Source of the DNA: an uncultured Verrucomicrobiota bacterium
GTDB lineage: Bacteria > Verrucomicrobiota > Verrucomicrobiia > Opitutales > Opitutaceae
DNA: 49,014 nucleotides
Assembly: GCA_903960515.1 (NCBI GenBank)
Contig: CAJCBL010000277.1
Location: forward strand, 1-49,014
Direction of reading: 5' to 3'
Each line of letters begins with the position of its first letter. Within the stretch, counting starts at the first letter, position 1. The notes beneath the pieces are model-generated. The model was not told the origin of the DNA. It searched no databases and worked only from the letters and a program-made list of their open reading frames with translations. Of the stretch, positions 32,674-40,981 are shown piece after piece. Both the position numbers and the translations under genes were made by a program.

Positions 32674-33522
32674 CTACCAGTTTTCGATTTCGCGGATGTG
32701 CGCGGCGATCTCGTCGATCCACTGGTTGCCGCTGGGGATGTAGGCGGTGTCGGACCCGGGAGCGGGCAGGGCGGCCACGATATCGGCGGCCATCGAACGG
32801 GCTTCACCGAGCAGCAGGGCCATGGCGCGCTGGTGCGGGGCGCTGGCGGGGTTGAACTGGAATTCGATGGGTTCGACAACCTCCTCGCTGACGTTCCAGC
32901 TGCGTAGGATGAATGCGGCGACTTGGGCCTGGCTCATGCCGGTGAGTTCGAATTCTTGACGGTCGAGCGAGGGGTGCCCGTGAACCCGGGTGAGCGGGCC
33001 GTTGGCGACGCGCAGGTGATGGTCTATGAAGACCATTCCCATGGCGTGGAGCAGGCCGATGGTGTAGGCCACGCGGTCGTCGAGTTGGGCTGCCGGGGCG
33101 AGGTCGACCATGGCCAAGGCGCAGGCAACCGACTGCCGCCAGAAGGTGCGCGGATCCACTCCGTAGACCTGCAGGTGGGTATTGAGGAACTGGCTCATCG
33201 CCACGGTGGCGGTGAGTCGGTAGGCCTCGTGGGAGCCCAGGCGGAAGAGAGCCTCGTCGAGGCTGCGCACCGGTTCGCCGCGGGAGCAAACGGTGGTGCC
33301 GGCGGCGTGGATGAGGCGGGCGGCCAGGGCGGGGTCGATGCGGACGAGTTCGAGGACTTCGCTGGTTTCAAAACTGTCGTTGAGCAGGAGAGATTGGAGG
33401 CGGGGCAACACTGCGGGCGCCACCGGCATCTCGCCCAGATAGGAGGTGAGCAGGGCGGGGCTGAGGCGGGCGGATCGCACGGGCTTGCCGAGGAGGGAGG
33501 CGGAGGCGCAGGGGAGTGACAT
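32674..33522 (-). CDS. HDOD-domain signalling protein
   Basis: The protein has 282 residues. The HDOD domain (about 25-225) is an HD-related helical domain without the metal-binding HD pair, found in signalling and regulatory proteins. It shows PVAPAVLPRLQSLLLND at the start, EVLELVRIDPALAARLIHAA, VRSLDEALFRLGSHEAYRL and AYTIGLLHAMGMVFIDHHL. A C-terminal helical stretch follows. No receiver or output domain is fused. The start is ATG 33522. It is preceded by a long non-coding stretch. Confidence 0.88.
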   Translation of the reverse strand: MSLPCASASLLGKPVRSARLSPALLTSYLGEMPVAPAVLPRLQSLLLNDSFETSEVLELVRIDPALAARLIHAAGTTVCSRGEPVRSLDEALFRLGSHEAYRLTATVAMSQFLNTHLQVYGVDPRTFWRQSVACALAMVDLAPAAQLDDRVAYTIGLLHAMGMVFIDHHLRVANGPLTRVHGHPSLDRQEFELTGMSQAQVAAFILRSWNVSEEVVEPIEFQFNPASAPHQRAMALLLGEARSMAADIVAALPAPGSDTAYIPSGNQWIDEIAAHIREIENW

Positions 33523-34075
33523 GGAGAGGAAGGCTGTTGGCGTTTGGAGTGCTCCTGGCGCGGGGAAGGCGGGAACACTCGGGGATCGTTTGCTGACTCG
33601 CAGAGCCTACTGCGACCGGCTTCGCGCTGCTGCGGGTTGCATCCCCTATTCGGAGTCGGTGGGGGCCCCAGTGAGGGCGGCGGGGCACCCCGCCTGCGGT
33701 CCGGCGGTCACCCGTACCCGTAAATTTGGATACTCGGCACTGCCTGCGGCAGCCCGGTGGAGGCGGTGCGGCGGCGGGGGGGCTCGGTTCCTCCGCTCGG
33801 GTAGTTGGATTCCGGGTTCGCCTTGGGCTGGCGCGGCCGCGCGTACGATTGGCGGTTGGCTCCGCTCCCGTTGTGGTTGTTGGCCCGAGGCCCTTGGGCT
33901 CAGCGCCTATGGGAAACGCCAGTGCACCCGGGGAAAGCGGCACTGGGTCCAGTATTTGGGTACGTTGTTCCGGATCCGGCAGCGGTTTGCCGGTGTACTG
34001 GGTGCCGCCTGCTTCAGGCGCTGGTGTCCGGGGTGCTTGTACGAATTGGCGAAATCTTTGGGCGAGCCTGCTTGG
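33523..34075. other. Long non-coding stretch before the CheX gene
   Basis: The stretch is about 550 bases with no supported gene, continuing through the dispersed repeat to 34397. Several open frames cross it, but all are Gly/Arg/Pro-rich without domain signatures. Short GC-rich self-complementary words occur (for example GCGGGGCACCCCGC near 33680), none with a terminator-like T run. Confidence 0.45.
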
Positions 34076-34211
34076 GCCGTGACCATTCAGTCAGCAGGAG
34101 CGTGCTTGCACGCGGTTCAGAGCGCAGATCGCGTGCGAGCACGCTCCCACGGCCGACTCCGGAGTTTGGGCACCGCCAGAGCGCAAAGCGGTACGAGTGC
34201 ATGGTCACGGC
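34076..34211 (+). repeat. Dispersed palindromic element, copy 2 (about 136 bp)
   Basis: The terminal inverted repeats GCCGTGACCAT (34076-34086) and ATGGTCACGGC (34201-34211) are exact complements over 11 bp. The interior repeats copy 1 closely: GGAGCGTGCTTGCACGCG, AGAGCGCAGATCGCGTGCGA, then CCGGAGTTTGG and CAGAGCGCAAAGCGGTACGA. This is the best-preserved copy and defines the ends. Confidence 0.9.
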
Positions 34212-34397
34212 TCGGGGTGGCGGGATTCCACGAACTTGTTGCCGGGGGCGCGGCGATTCGGAGCGGGTTTTGCGGCGCCGAAGAAAATAAATCGCTCGCT
34301 GGCGGGCCTCCGAAAGGCGGGATTCACCAATTCGCGCTAAAGCCGCGCCAAATCGGCCGATTATAGCGTCACGCGGATAGCCCTCCTCCGCCCCTGC

Positions 34398-34919
34398 ATG
34401 CCAAGCGCCGCACCAATCTCCGACACTGTCCTTCGCGATCTCGTTACCAAAGCGATGTCCGATGTGCTGATCACCATGCTGGCGTTGAACTCCAAGCTGG
34501 TCTGGGTCTCCGACGACCACCCCGGCGAGGATCCGCCTCAACTCTGCCAGAACACACCCATCGTGGTGGGTGCGGTAGGCTTCATTGGCGACGTCAACGG
34601 CCTGATCTATCTGCATCTCGAAAGCGAGTTCGCCAAGTTGGTGACATGCAAGCTCACCGGACTCGAGCCCGCTGAGGTCGACGCCGAGGGCGACGAGGTG
34701 GTCAACGATGCGATCGGCGAGCTCACCAACATGACTGTGGGTGGCTTCAAGAACGCACTCTGCGACATGGGCCTGCCCTGTAACCTCACCATCCCTTCGA
34801 TCCTGCGCGGCAGCAATTTCACCATCGAACCGGCCAGCAGCGCGCTCCGCCACGTCTATCAATTCGAGGCCGAAGGCCGGCGAATGACGGCCGATCTGCT
34901 CCTTCAATACGCCGAATAA
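34398..34919 (+). CDS. CheX-like CheY-phosphatase
   Basis: The protein has 173 residues. The CheC/CheX phosphatase signature D-x3-E-x2-N is present as D104, E108 and N111 in NDAIGELTNMTVGG, in front of a conserved helix. It should remove phosphate from a receiver domain. The next gene (17 bases downstream, same strand) encodes a protein with a functional-looking receiver, the obvious substrate. No chemotaxis operon is nearby, so this is probably a dedicated phosphatase-receiver pair. Confidence 0.87.
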   Translation: MPSAAPISDTVLRDLVTKAMSDVLITMLALNSKLVWVSDDHPGEDPPQLCQNTPIVVGAVGFIGDVNGLIYLHLESEFAKLVTCKLTGLEPAEVDAEGDEVVNDAIGELTNMTVGGFKNALCDMGLPCNLTIPSILRGSNFTIEPASSALRHVYQFEAEGRRMTADLLLQYAE

Positions 34920-34936
34920 CTCAGTTTCCTTTCTCC

Positions 34937-36094
34937 ATGCGCTACAAGATTCTCACCGTGGACGACTCCAAGACCGTCCGCATCATCGTCAAAAAGGCGT
35001 TCAAGGGCTACGATTGCGACATCCTCGAAGCCGCCAACGGAGTCGAGGGACTTGCGCTGGCCGCCAAGGACCCGCCAGACGTTGTGCTCCTCGACATCAC
35101 CATGCCCGTGATGGACGGCGTGGAGATGCTCACCAAGCTCAAGGCTGACCCCCTGCTCAAGAGCATCCCGGTGGTCATGCTCACCGCAGAAGGCGGCCGC
35201 GAGCATGTGCTCAAGATCGCCAAGATCGGCGTGCGCGACTACATCGTGAAGCCCTTCAAGGAGGAGCTGCTGGTCGAGAAGGTGATGCGCATCATCGACA
35301 TCAAGCCCCTGAGCGAGGCCAACCAGCGCACCAAGACCATCTTCGACCCGGCCGAGATCCTGGTGGTGGAGGACAAGCCCGCCATCGTCATGCAGATCCA
35401 GGACGGCCTGAAGCACACGCCCTGGCGCGTCCACGGAGTGAGCACCACAGGTGAGGCCATCGACTTCTGCGGCCGCACGATTCCCGATCTGGTCCTCTCC
35501 AGCCTCTCGCTGCCCGAGGATGGCGGCTTCACGCTGTTCCGGATGTTGCGCACCAACATCAAGACGAAGTTCACCCCCGTATTCGCACTTGTGGTGAAGA
35601 CCGAGACGGCCTCCCAGCAGCAGGCGCTGCAGGTGGGGTTCTCGGCGATCATCACCAAGCCCATCGAGTTCTCCGAACTGGAGAGCCGCATGGCCAAGGC
35701 GATGAACCTCGACACCTCTCTGCGCTACTACTCGCTGGAGGAGGGCACGATGGTCCTGCGGTTGCCGGAAACTGTCGGCGCGGTGACCATCAACGAGGTG
35801 TCCGGGTACATGAAGGTGAAGGTATCCACCGCGGTCGACACAGGCGTGTCACGAGCGATCATCGACGTGAGCAAGCTCAAGGCCCTGGACATGCCGGTGA
35901 TCAAGTTGCTCTTCCATTTCATGCAGACCTGCGCCGAAGTCTCGATCCAGTACATACTGGTGGGCAACGCCATCGTGGCCAAGGAGTGCAAAGGATTTGA
36001 GGACACGAAGAACTGGACCTTCTTCGACTCGGTAGAGCAGGCGAAGGCCAGCTACAAGAGTGAGCCGGTCCCGGCGGCGGCCCCTGCAGCCTGA
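34937..36094 (+). CDS. Response regulator with receiver, pseudo-receiver and C-terminal STAS-like domain
   Basis: The protein has 385 residues. Receiver 1 (1-122) is complete: D9/D10, phospho-acceptor D53 in LLDITMPVMDG, T83, K105. Receiver 2 (about 139-258) keeps the fold and the Lys (K241 in TKPIE), but the acceptor position is Ser189 in DLVLSSLSLP, so it should not be phosphorylated. Residues about 272-370 resemble a STAS/anti-sigma-antagonist fold (INEVSGYMKVKVSTAVDTG, then ALDMPVIKLLFHFMQTC). A Pro/Ala tail ends the chain. It forms a two-gene unit with the upstream CheX-like phosphatase and is closed by a strong terminator. Confidence 0.85.
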   Translation: MRYKILTVDDSKTVRIIVKKAFKGYDCDILEAANGVEGLALAAKDPPDVVLLDITMPVMDGVEMLTKLKADPLLKSIPVVMLTAEGGREHVLKIAKIGVRDYIVKPFKEELLVEKVMRIIDIKPLSEANQRTKTIFDPAEILVVEDKPAIVMQIQDGLKHTPWRVHGVSTTGEAIDFCGRTIPDLVLSSLSLPEDGGFTLFRMLRTNIKTKFTPVFALVVKTETASQQQALQVGFSAIITKPIEFSELESRMAKAMNLDTSLRYYSLEEGTMVLRLPETVGAVTINEVSGYMKVKVSTAVDTGVSRAIIDVSKLKALDMPVIKLLFHFMQTCAEVSIQYILVGNAIVAKECKGFEDTKNWTFFDSVEQAKASYKSEPVPAAAPAA

Positions 36095-36135
36095 GCTTCT
36101 CGGGCTCCAGGCCTAGGTTGTTCGAATCTCTTCCG

Positions 36136-36165
36136 GCCCGGCATCCATGGATGCCGGGCTTTTTT
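36136..36165 (+). terminator. Terminator of the CheX/response-regulator operon
   Basis: There is a 9-bp perfect stem (36136-36144 with 36151-36159), loop CCATGG, followed by six T on the plus strand. Confidence 0.9.
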
Positions 36166-36524
36166 GCGCCGGCCCGGAGGTGGTTCGTTGTCGCACCAGC
36201 CCCAGCACGGAGGTCGGTCGCGTCCTCGTGCAGTCGCCCCTAATGCAGCTCGGACCCGTTGTCGCCCGGATCTGTTTTCCACCGAAGATGGTGCAGGGTT
36301 GCCGCCAGCGGGGGCGCGGGGGCTGCGATTGAACCGGCTCGGGCGCAAGGTCCGGCTCCTCTTATCTGAACTGCCTGATACACGGCGTATGCCAAGTGGG
36401 GGCATCGGTGGACTCTGCTGCCAGTTGGCAGCGTCATCCTAGCCCGTCGGTTAGAAAACCGCGCTCGCTAGCGAGCCTCGTTCAAAACCGAGTGCATGCT
36501 CGCTGCTGACACGAACAAGCGTCA
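36166..36524. other. Gap with no supported gene
   Basis: The region lies between two convergent units. A segment near 36440-36500 (GCTCGCTAGCGAGC and TTCAAAACCGAG) looked tRNA-like at first, but no cloverleaf can be drawn. No gene is supported. Confidence 0.4.
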
Positions 36525-36558
36525 GCCCTCGCAGAGGACCGCAATCCTCAGCGAGGGC
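36525..36558 (-). terminator. Hairpin after the carboxyltransferase gene
   Basis: GCCCTCGC-A-GAGGA (36525-36538) pairs with TCCTC-A-GCGAGGGC (36545-36558), a 13-bp stem with one A/A mismatch, starting 12 bases past the gene's stop. On the minus strand it is not followed by a T run, so it may act as a 3'-end stabiliser or a weak terminator. Confidence 0.5.
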
Positions 36559-36570
36559 GGGGCAGGCGGC

Positions 36571-38070
36571 TTAGCTGGCGATTTCCTCGACGGCCACACC
36601 GAAGGTGCGACCGTTGAGGGTGATCGAATACTGGGAGCCAGGGCCGGCGGGCGCCGGGATCGACGAGGGCCCAGTGGCCGCCTGCGCCACCGGAGTTGCC
36701 ACTGCAGCCGGAGCGGCGGCGGGGGCCGGAGCGGGCTTGAGCAGCTTGTCCAGCTCCTGCGGGAACATGGCGTGGAGCACGGCCATCTCGTCGGTATCCG
36801 CGAAACCCTTGGCACGGAGCTCGCCCTTGAGCTTGGCCATGCGAGGAGCCAGGAGGTCGGCCTGGCGCTCGCCCGAGCGCTTCTGGCCGGACTTCTTCTC
36901 GACCTCGGCGAGCAGGTCGGCGTCGACCGTGCCGGGGGTGGCGCCGTATTTGCCCAAAAGGACGTCGACGGTGGGCTGGGCGATGTTCTTCCAGCGGCCG
37001 AACTTCACGTTGAGCATGGCCTGGGTGCCCACGATCTGGGAGGTGGGGGTGACCAGCGGTATCCAGCCCAAGCATTGGCGCACGTAGGGGATTTCCGCGA
37101 GCACGGCATCGAGCTGGCCGTCCATTTTCTGCTCCTTGAGCTGGTTGCGGAAGTTGCTGAGCATGCCGCCGGGCACCTGGTAGATGAGCGTGGCGGTGTC
37201 GGTGCGCTCGTTGGCGGGGCTGGTGAACTTGCCCAGTTCGGCGTAGACCTTCTCGAAGTGTTTCTCGAGGGCGATGAGCGTGGCGCGGTCGTAGGAGGGG
37301 CAGCGTTCGAGGCCTTCGAGCACGGCGAGCATGCGCAGTGTATCGGGCTGTCCGGTGCCGTTGGCGAAGGGGGCGATGGAGGTGTCGATGCCGTCGACGC
37401 CGGCCTGGGTGGCGGCGTGGTAGGAGGCGGCGGCAAGGCCGGCCGTATCATGGCTGTGGAGGAACACGGGGAGCTTGGTGCGCTCCTTGATGCCCTTGAC
37501 CAGGGCGCGGGCGGTCTCGGGCTGGATGAGCCCGGCCATGTCCTTGATGCAGATCGAATCGCAGCCGAGGGCGGCGATGTCGTCGGCCAGTTGGAGGAAC
37601 TTGGCTACGGTGTGCACCGGGCTGATGGTGTAGCAGATGGTGCCCTGGGCGTGCTTGCCGGCCTTCTTCACCGCGCGGATGGCGGTACCCAGATTGCGGA
37701 CGTCGTTGAGGGCGTCGAAGATGCGGAAAATGTCCAGGCCGCGAGCGGCGGTGGCGGCGACGAAGGCCTCGACCACGTCGTCGGGGAAAGAGGTGTACTG
37801 CACCAGGTTCTGGCCGCGCAGCAGCATCATCTGCGGGGTTTTCGGGGCGGCTTTCTTAAGGGCGCCGAGGCGCTCGAAGGGGTTCTCCCCCAGATAACGG
37901 AGACAGGAGTCGATGGTGGCGCCGCCCCAGGTTTCGAGGGCGCCGAAGCCGAGCGAGTCGAGCTGGGCGCAGGCGGGGAGCATCTGGGCGGTGGTCATGC
38001 GGGTCGCGGCGAGCGACTGATGACCGTCGCGAAGGACGGTGTTGTTGAAAACGACGGCCGTGGTTTTCAT
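36571..38070 (-). CDS. Oxaloacetate decarboxylase alpha/pyruvate carboxylase B-type carboxyltransferase, no biotin domain
   Basis: The protein has 499 residues. The TIM-barrel carboxyltransferase domain opens NNTVLRDGHQSLAATRM and contains FRIFDALND, CIKDMAGL (the carbamylated-Lys region) and FLHSHDTAGLA. The conserved carboxylase domain follows (PGGMLSNFRNQLKEQ, GTQAMLNVKFGRWKN). After a Pro/Ala linker the chain reads YSITLNGRTFGVAVEEIAS and stops just where the biotinyl domain normally begins; no AMKM-type lysine motif is present. Biotin must then be on a separate carrier, as in some Na+-pumping decarboxylase systems. No beta subunit or carrier gene is in the window. The start is ATG 38070. 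Confidence 0.92.
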   Translation of the reverse strand: MKTTAVVFNNTVLRDGHQSLAATRMTTAQMLPACAQLDSLGFGALETWGGATIDSCLRYLGENPFERLGALKKAAPKTPQMMLLRGQNLVQYTSFPDDVVEAFVAATAARGLDIFRIFDALNDVRNLGTAIRAVKKAGKHAQGTICYTISPVHTVAKFLQLADDIAALGCDSICIKDMAGLIQPETARALVKGIKERTKLPVFLHSHDTAGLAAASYHAATQAGVDGIDTSIAPFANGTGQPDTLRMLAVLEGLERCPSYDRATLIALEKHFEKVYAELGKFTSPANERTDTATLIYQVPGGMLSNFRNQLKEQKMDGQLDAVLAEIPYVRQCLGWIPLVTPTSQIVGTQAMLNVKFGRWKNIAQPTVDVLLGKYGATPGTVDADLLAEVEKKSGQKRSGERQADLLAPRMAKLKGELRAKGFADTDEMAVLHAMFPQELDKLLKPAPAPAAAPAAVATPVAQAATGPSSIPAPAGPGSQYSITLNGRTFGVAVEEIAS

Positions 38071-38141
38071 GGGTGGCAAGAGGTGAAGGCGAGGATTGGA
38101 GTTTGCGGGTCGGAAAGGGATGGATCTAGCATGGGGAACCC

Positions 38142-38681
38142 ATGACAGTCGAAGAACGTTTGGACAAACATCTTGGCCGAGATCCTCAGATCGATCCGTC
38201 GGCCTATGTTGCGCGAGGCGCGATCATCGTCGGCGATGTTCGCGTCGGGCCACGAGCGAGCATTTGGCACAATTGCGTGCTTCGCGGCGATATCAATTCC
38301 ATCGAAATCGGAGAGGGCAGCAATGTGCAGGACGGCACGATGGTGCACCTGGCCGACGAGTACGGGGTGAAGGTGGGCAAGCACGTGACCATCGGTCACG
38401 CTGCGATGATCCATGCCTGCACCATCGGCGATGAATGCCTGATCGGCATGCACGCCACCATCCTCGACGGTGCGGAGATCGGCGAGCAGTCGATCGTCGG
38501 TGCGCATTCGCTGGTGACCAATGGCACGAAGATCCCCCCGGGTTCGTTGGTGATGGGCGTGCCGGCCAAGGTGGTGAAGCAGCTCACGCCTGAGGCGCGC
38601 GCCAAGATCCGCACTTGGGCCGAGAAGTATGAAAAGGTTTCAGCCTTCCACAAAGCGAAGTTCGGCCAAGGCACAGGGTGA
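38142..38681 (+). CDS. Gamma-carbonic anhydrase family protein
   Basis: The protein has 179 residues. It is a left-handed beta-helix of hexapeptide repeats ([IV]-G-x-x at six-residue steps, for example IIVGDVRVGPRASIWHN and IEIGEGSNVQDGTMVHL). The Zn-type histidines are in MVHLA and GHAAMIHACTIGDECLIGMHA. A C-terminal helix (ARAKIRTWAEKYEKVSAFHKA) closes the trimer. It may be an active gamma-CA or a CaiE/PaaY-like thioesterase; sequence alone does not separate these. It is divergent from the carboxyltransferase gene across 71 bases, an apt neighbour if it supplies bicarbonate or CO2. Confidence 0.9.
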   Translation: MTVEERLDKHLGRDPQIDPSAYVARGAIIVGDVRVGPRASIWHNCVLRGDINSIEIGEGSNVQDGTMVHLADEYGVKVGKHVTIGHAAMIHACTIGDECLIGMHATILDGAEIGEQSIVGAHSLVTNGTKIPPGSLVMGVPAKVVKQLTPEARAKIRTWAEKYEKVSAFHKAKFGQGTG

Positions 38682-38753
38682 ATCCGCAGGGCTGGGGCAA
38701 CGTCCGGCGCTGCTATGGATGCCAACGCTGCTACAGATGCCAGGACCCTGCTC

Positions 38754-38886
38754 AGTCGTAACCATGCACTAGGCGGTTTTCCGCTCTTGCGAGGGCAAGT
38801 GCTTGCAGGAGCGTGCTCCCACGCGATCTGCGCTCGGAATCGCGTGCAAGCATGCTCCTACGACGGAACGGTCGCGGCTCAGTGCG
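38754..38886 (-). repeat. Dispersed palindromic element, copy 3 (reverse orientation)
   Basis: Left edge GTAACCATGCAC (from 38758) and right edge ACGGTCGCGGCTCAG (38869-38883) match the outer ends of the other copies. The interior holds GGAGCGTGCTCCCACGCGAT and AATCGCGTGCAAGCATGCTC flanking TCTGCGCTCGG. The element reaches the 3' end of the YbgC thioesterase gene and its right end contains that gene's stop codon (38879-38881). Confidence 0.8.
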
Positions 38887-39292
38887 GCCGCTGCTCGAAG
38901 AGCTCCCTCATCCTCTCGACGAAGGTGGCGGGAGGCCTCACCGGCTCTCCCTGGCGGTTGATGAAGGCATGGAGCGTGTGGCCGGTAACCAGTTTCTGAC
39001 CGCGGGCATGCACCTCGTAGTCGAGGCGCAGGCGCACGGCGGGCCGCTCTTTCATCCGGGAGACGATGGTGACCACGTCGTCGTAGAGGGCGGGCCGCAG
39101 GTAGCGGGCCTGCACCTCGATGACCGGCAGGCGGTAGCCGGCCTCCTCGAGGTCTCGGTAGGGGATGCCGTGCTGGCGCAGCAGTTCGGTGCGCCCCACC
39201 TCGAACCAGGCCAGGTAGTGGGCGTGGTAGACGATGCCCATCATGTCGGTCTCCGCGTAGCGGACTCGCAGTTCGGTCTGGCCTTCGATCAT
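38879..39292 (-). CDS. YbgC-type acyl-CoA thioesterase
   Basis: The protein has 137 residues in a single hot-dog 4HBT domain. The catalytic signature YAETDMMGIVYHAHYLAWFEVGRTE (residues about 12-36) has the Asp and His-containing HxxY pattern typical of YbgC/FadM. It hydrolyses acyl-CoA in the cytoplasm; YbgC itself is usually in the tol-pal operon, but not here. The last residues and stop lie in a dispersed repeat element, which may have replaced the original 3' end. The start is ATG 39292. Confidence 0.9.
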   Translation of the reverse strand: MIEGQTELRVRYAETDMMGIVYHAHYLAWFEVGRTELLRQHGIPYRDLEEAGYRLPVIEVQARYLRPALYDDVVTIVSRMKERPAVRLRLDYEVHARGQKLVTGHTLHAFINRQGEPVRPPATFVERMRELFEQRPH

Positions 39293-39374
39293 GTCGCAGT
39301 GTGGCGCGAAAGGCCGGCGCAGGCCAAGTCCGGAGCAAGGGCCAAATGCCCTGTGCCAGCCCGCAGGTGCCGGC

Positions 39375-40358
39375 CTACCGGCTCCAGTCCAGCATGCGCT
39401 GAATCGGGGCGAGGGCGCGGGCGATGGTGTCGGCCCCAAGGGTGATCTCCGGGGCGCGGTGCTTGAGGGCGTCGCGCAGCTTCTCGACGGTATTTAGCTT
39501 CATGTACTTGCAGTCGTTGCAGGCACAGGTGTCGGTGGGGCCGGCGATGAAGGTCTTGTCGGGCACCTCGCGGCGCAGGCGGTGCAGCATCCCGGATTCG
39601 GTGACGACAATGATGCGGTCGGCAGGCGACTGGCGGGCAAACTTCACCATGAGCTCGGTGCTGCACACCTCGTCGGCGAGATCGCGTACGGCCTCGACGC
39701 ACTCGGGGTGGGCGACGACCGGTGCACCGGGAAACTGGAGTTTCACCTTCTCAAGGGCCTGCACGGTGAAGAGCACATGGGCGTAACAGCTCCCTGCCCA
39801 CAGGCGCATCTTGCGCCCGGTCTTTTTCATGACCCAGGCGCCCAGGTTCTGGTCGGGCACGAAGAGGATCTCCCGGTCGGCAGGGATGCGCTCAACGATC
39901 TTCACGGCGTTGGCGCTGGTGCAGATCACATCGCTGAGCTCCTTCACCGCGGCCGAGCAGTTGATGTAGGCCACGACGTAGAGGCCTGGGTTGGCGGCCT
40001 TGTAGGCGGCGAGTTCGGACGCGGGGCAGGAGTCGGAGAGCGAGCAACCGGCCTCAAGGTCGGGGAGGATGACGGGCTTGGTCGGGTTGAGGATCTTGGC
40101 TGTCTCCGCCATGAAGTGCACGCCGCAGAAGACGATCATGTCGGCCTGCGACTGGGCGGCCTGGTAGGAGAGGCCGAGGGAGTCGCCCACATAGTCGGCC
40201 ACGCGCTGGATCTCCTCGATCTGGTAGTTGTGCGCGAGGATCACGGCGCGGCGCTCGCGCTTGAGTGCGAGGATCTCCTCCTGGATGGCGGTGAGCGGCG
40301 GCAATACGCCGCGCTGTGGCGGGAGGACGAAGGGTTCGTAGTTGAGGATCGTGGGCAT
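39375..40358 (-). CDS. nadA: Quinolinate synthase
   Basis: The protein has 327 residues. It condenses iminoaspartate with dihydroxyacetone phosphate to quinolinate in NAD synthesis, using a 4Fe-4S cluster. Landmarks are AVILAHNYQIEEIQ, VFCGVHFMAETAKIL, LPDLEAGCSLSDSCP, YINCSAAVKELSDVICTSAN, ILFVPDQNLG, AHPEC, VTESGMLHR and the C-terminal CACNDCKYMKLNT. The Cys in FCGV, the second-domain Cys in EVCSTE and one in the CACNDC cluster are the usual cluster ligands. nadB and nadC are not adjacent. Confidence 0.96.
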   Translation of the reverse strand: MPTILNYEPFVLPPQRGVLPPLTAIQEEILALKRERRAVILAHNYQIEEIQRVADYVGDSLGLSYQAAQSQADMIVFCGVHFMAETAKILNPTKPVILPDLEAGCSLSDSCPASELAAYKAANPGLYVVAYINCSAAVKELSDVICTSANAVKIVERIPADREILFVPDQNLGAWVMKKTGRKMRLWAGSCYAHVLFTVQALEKVKLQFPGAPVVAHPECVEAVRDLADEVCSTELMVKFARQSPADRIIVVTESGMLHRLRREVPDKTFIAGPTDTCACNDCKYMKLNTVEKLRDALKHRAPEITLGADTIARALAPIQRMLDWSR

Positions 40359-40513
40359 CGGAGAAAGACGGGATGGCTGAAACGGGAAAACAAGGACTGC
40401 AGGACACAGAGAACGAAGCGGCCGAGGCGGAGATGGGGGCGGGCGGACCTTTGATACTTGTTACTTGGAACTTCCCCTTTGTGGCTGGGTGTCGGCCCCT
40501 GCGATTCGCGGCG

Positions 40514-40981
40514 TCAGGGGCCGCGATGTTTGCATGTGCCCGTTTTCTGGAACTCGGTGCAGCGGGCGTGGACTTGCAGTCGCTGGCTCACCGGCTCCAG
40601 GCCGAGTTTCGAGGAGACGGAGGCTCCGTACCATTCCATGAAGGGCGCTGCGATCTCGAAGATCCGGTCGCAGTCGAGGCAGACCACCTGGGCGTGGTGG
40701 GTGGGTGCGGCGTCGCGGTTGGCAACGTAGAACTTGTTGCCGGTGCCCACATCCACTTCGCGCAGCACAGCGCACTCGGTGAGGATGGGCAGCGAGCGGT
40801 AGACGGTGGCGCGCGACACGGAGTCGTCGAGGGCGCGGGCGGCGGCGAGTAGTTGCTCGGCCGTGAAGTGCTCGGGCTGGGCCGCCGCTGCGTCGAGGAT
40901 GGCGACACGCTGGTTGGTCATGCGCAGCCCGCGGGCTGCGAGGAAGGTGCGGAATTTGTCGCGGTTGGCCTCAGGACTCAC
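40514..40981 (-). CDS. Fur-family metal-responsive repressor
   Basis: The protein has 155 residues from a GTG at 40981 ([10 protein letters not shown]); a GTG at 41038 would add 19 residues that do not look like the family. The winged helix has [26 protein letters not shown] and the recognition helix [12 protein letters not shown]. The dimer domain has the metal site [17 protein letters not shown] (Cys pair as in Fur/PerR/Zur). The second Cys pair near the C-terminus is spaced C-x8-C ([10 protein letters not shown]) instead of the usual CxxC. Which metal it senses is not clear; no uptake genes are next to it. Confidence 0.87.
   Translation of the reverse strand: MSPEANRDKFRTFLAARGLRMTNQRVAILDAAAAQPEHFTAEQLLAAARALDDSVSRATVYRSLPILTECAVLREVDVGTGNKFYVANRDAAPTHHAQVVCLDCDRIFEIAAPFMEWYGASVSSKLGLEPVSQRLQVHARCTEFQKTGTCKHRGP

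Noticed and set aside
33446-34366. 306-codon plus-strand frame across the long gap
   Set aside because: No domain or signal is present, it crosses a repeat element, and its composition matches shadow frames elsewhere in the window.
36430-36500. tRNA-like segment (TTCAAAACCGAG)
   Set aside because: No acceptor stem or anticodon arm can be paired and the T-loop would have the wrong size.
3445-38886. CRISPR-like array
   Set aside because: The related palindromic units are tens of kilobases apart and not evenly spaced; they are dispersed elements.
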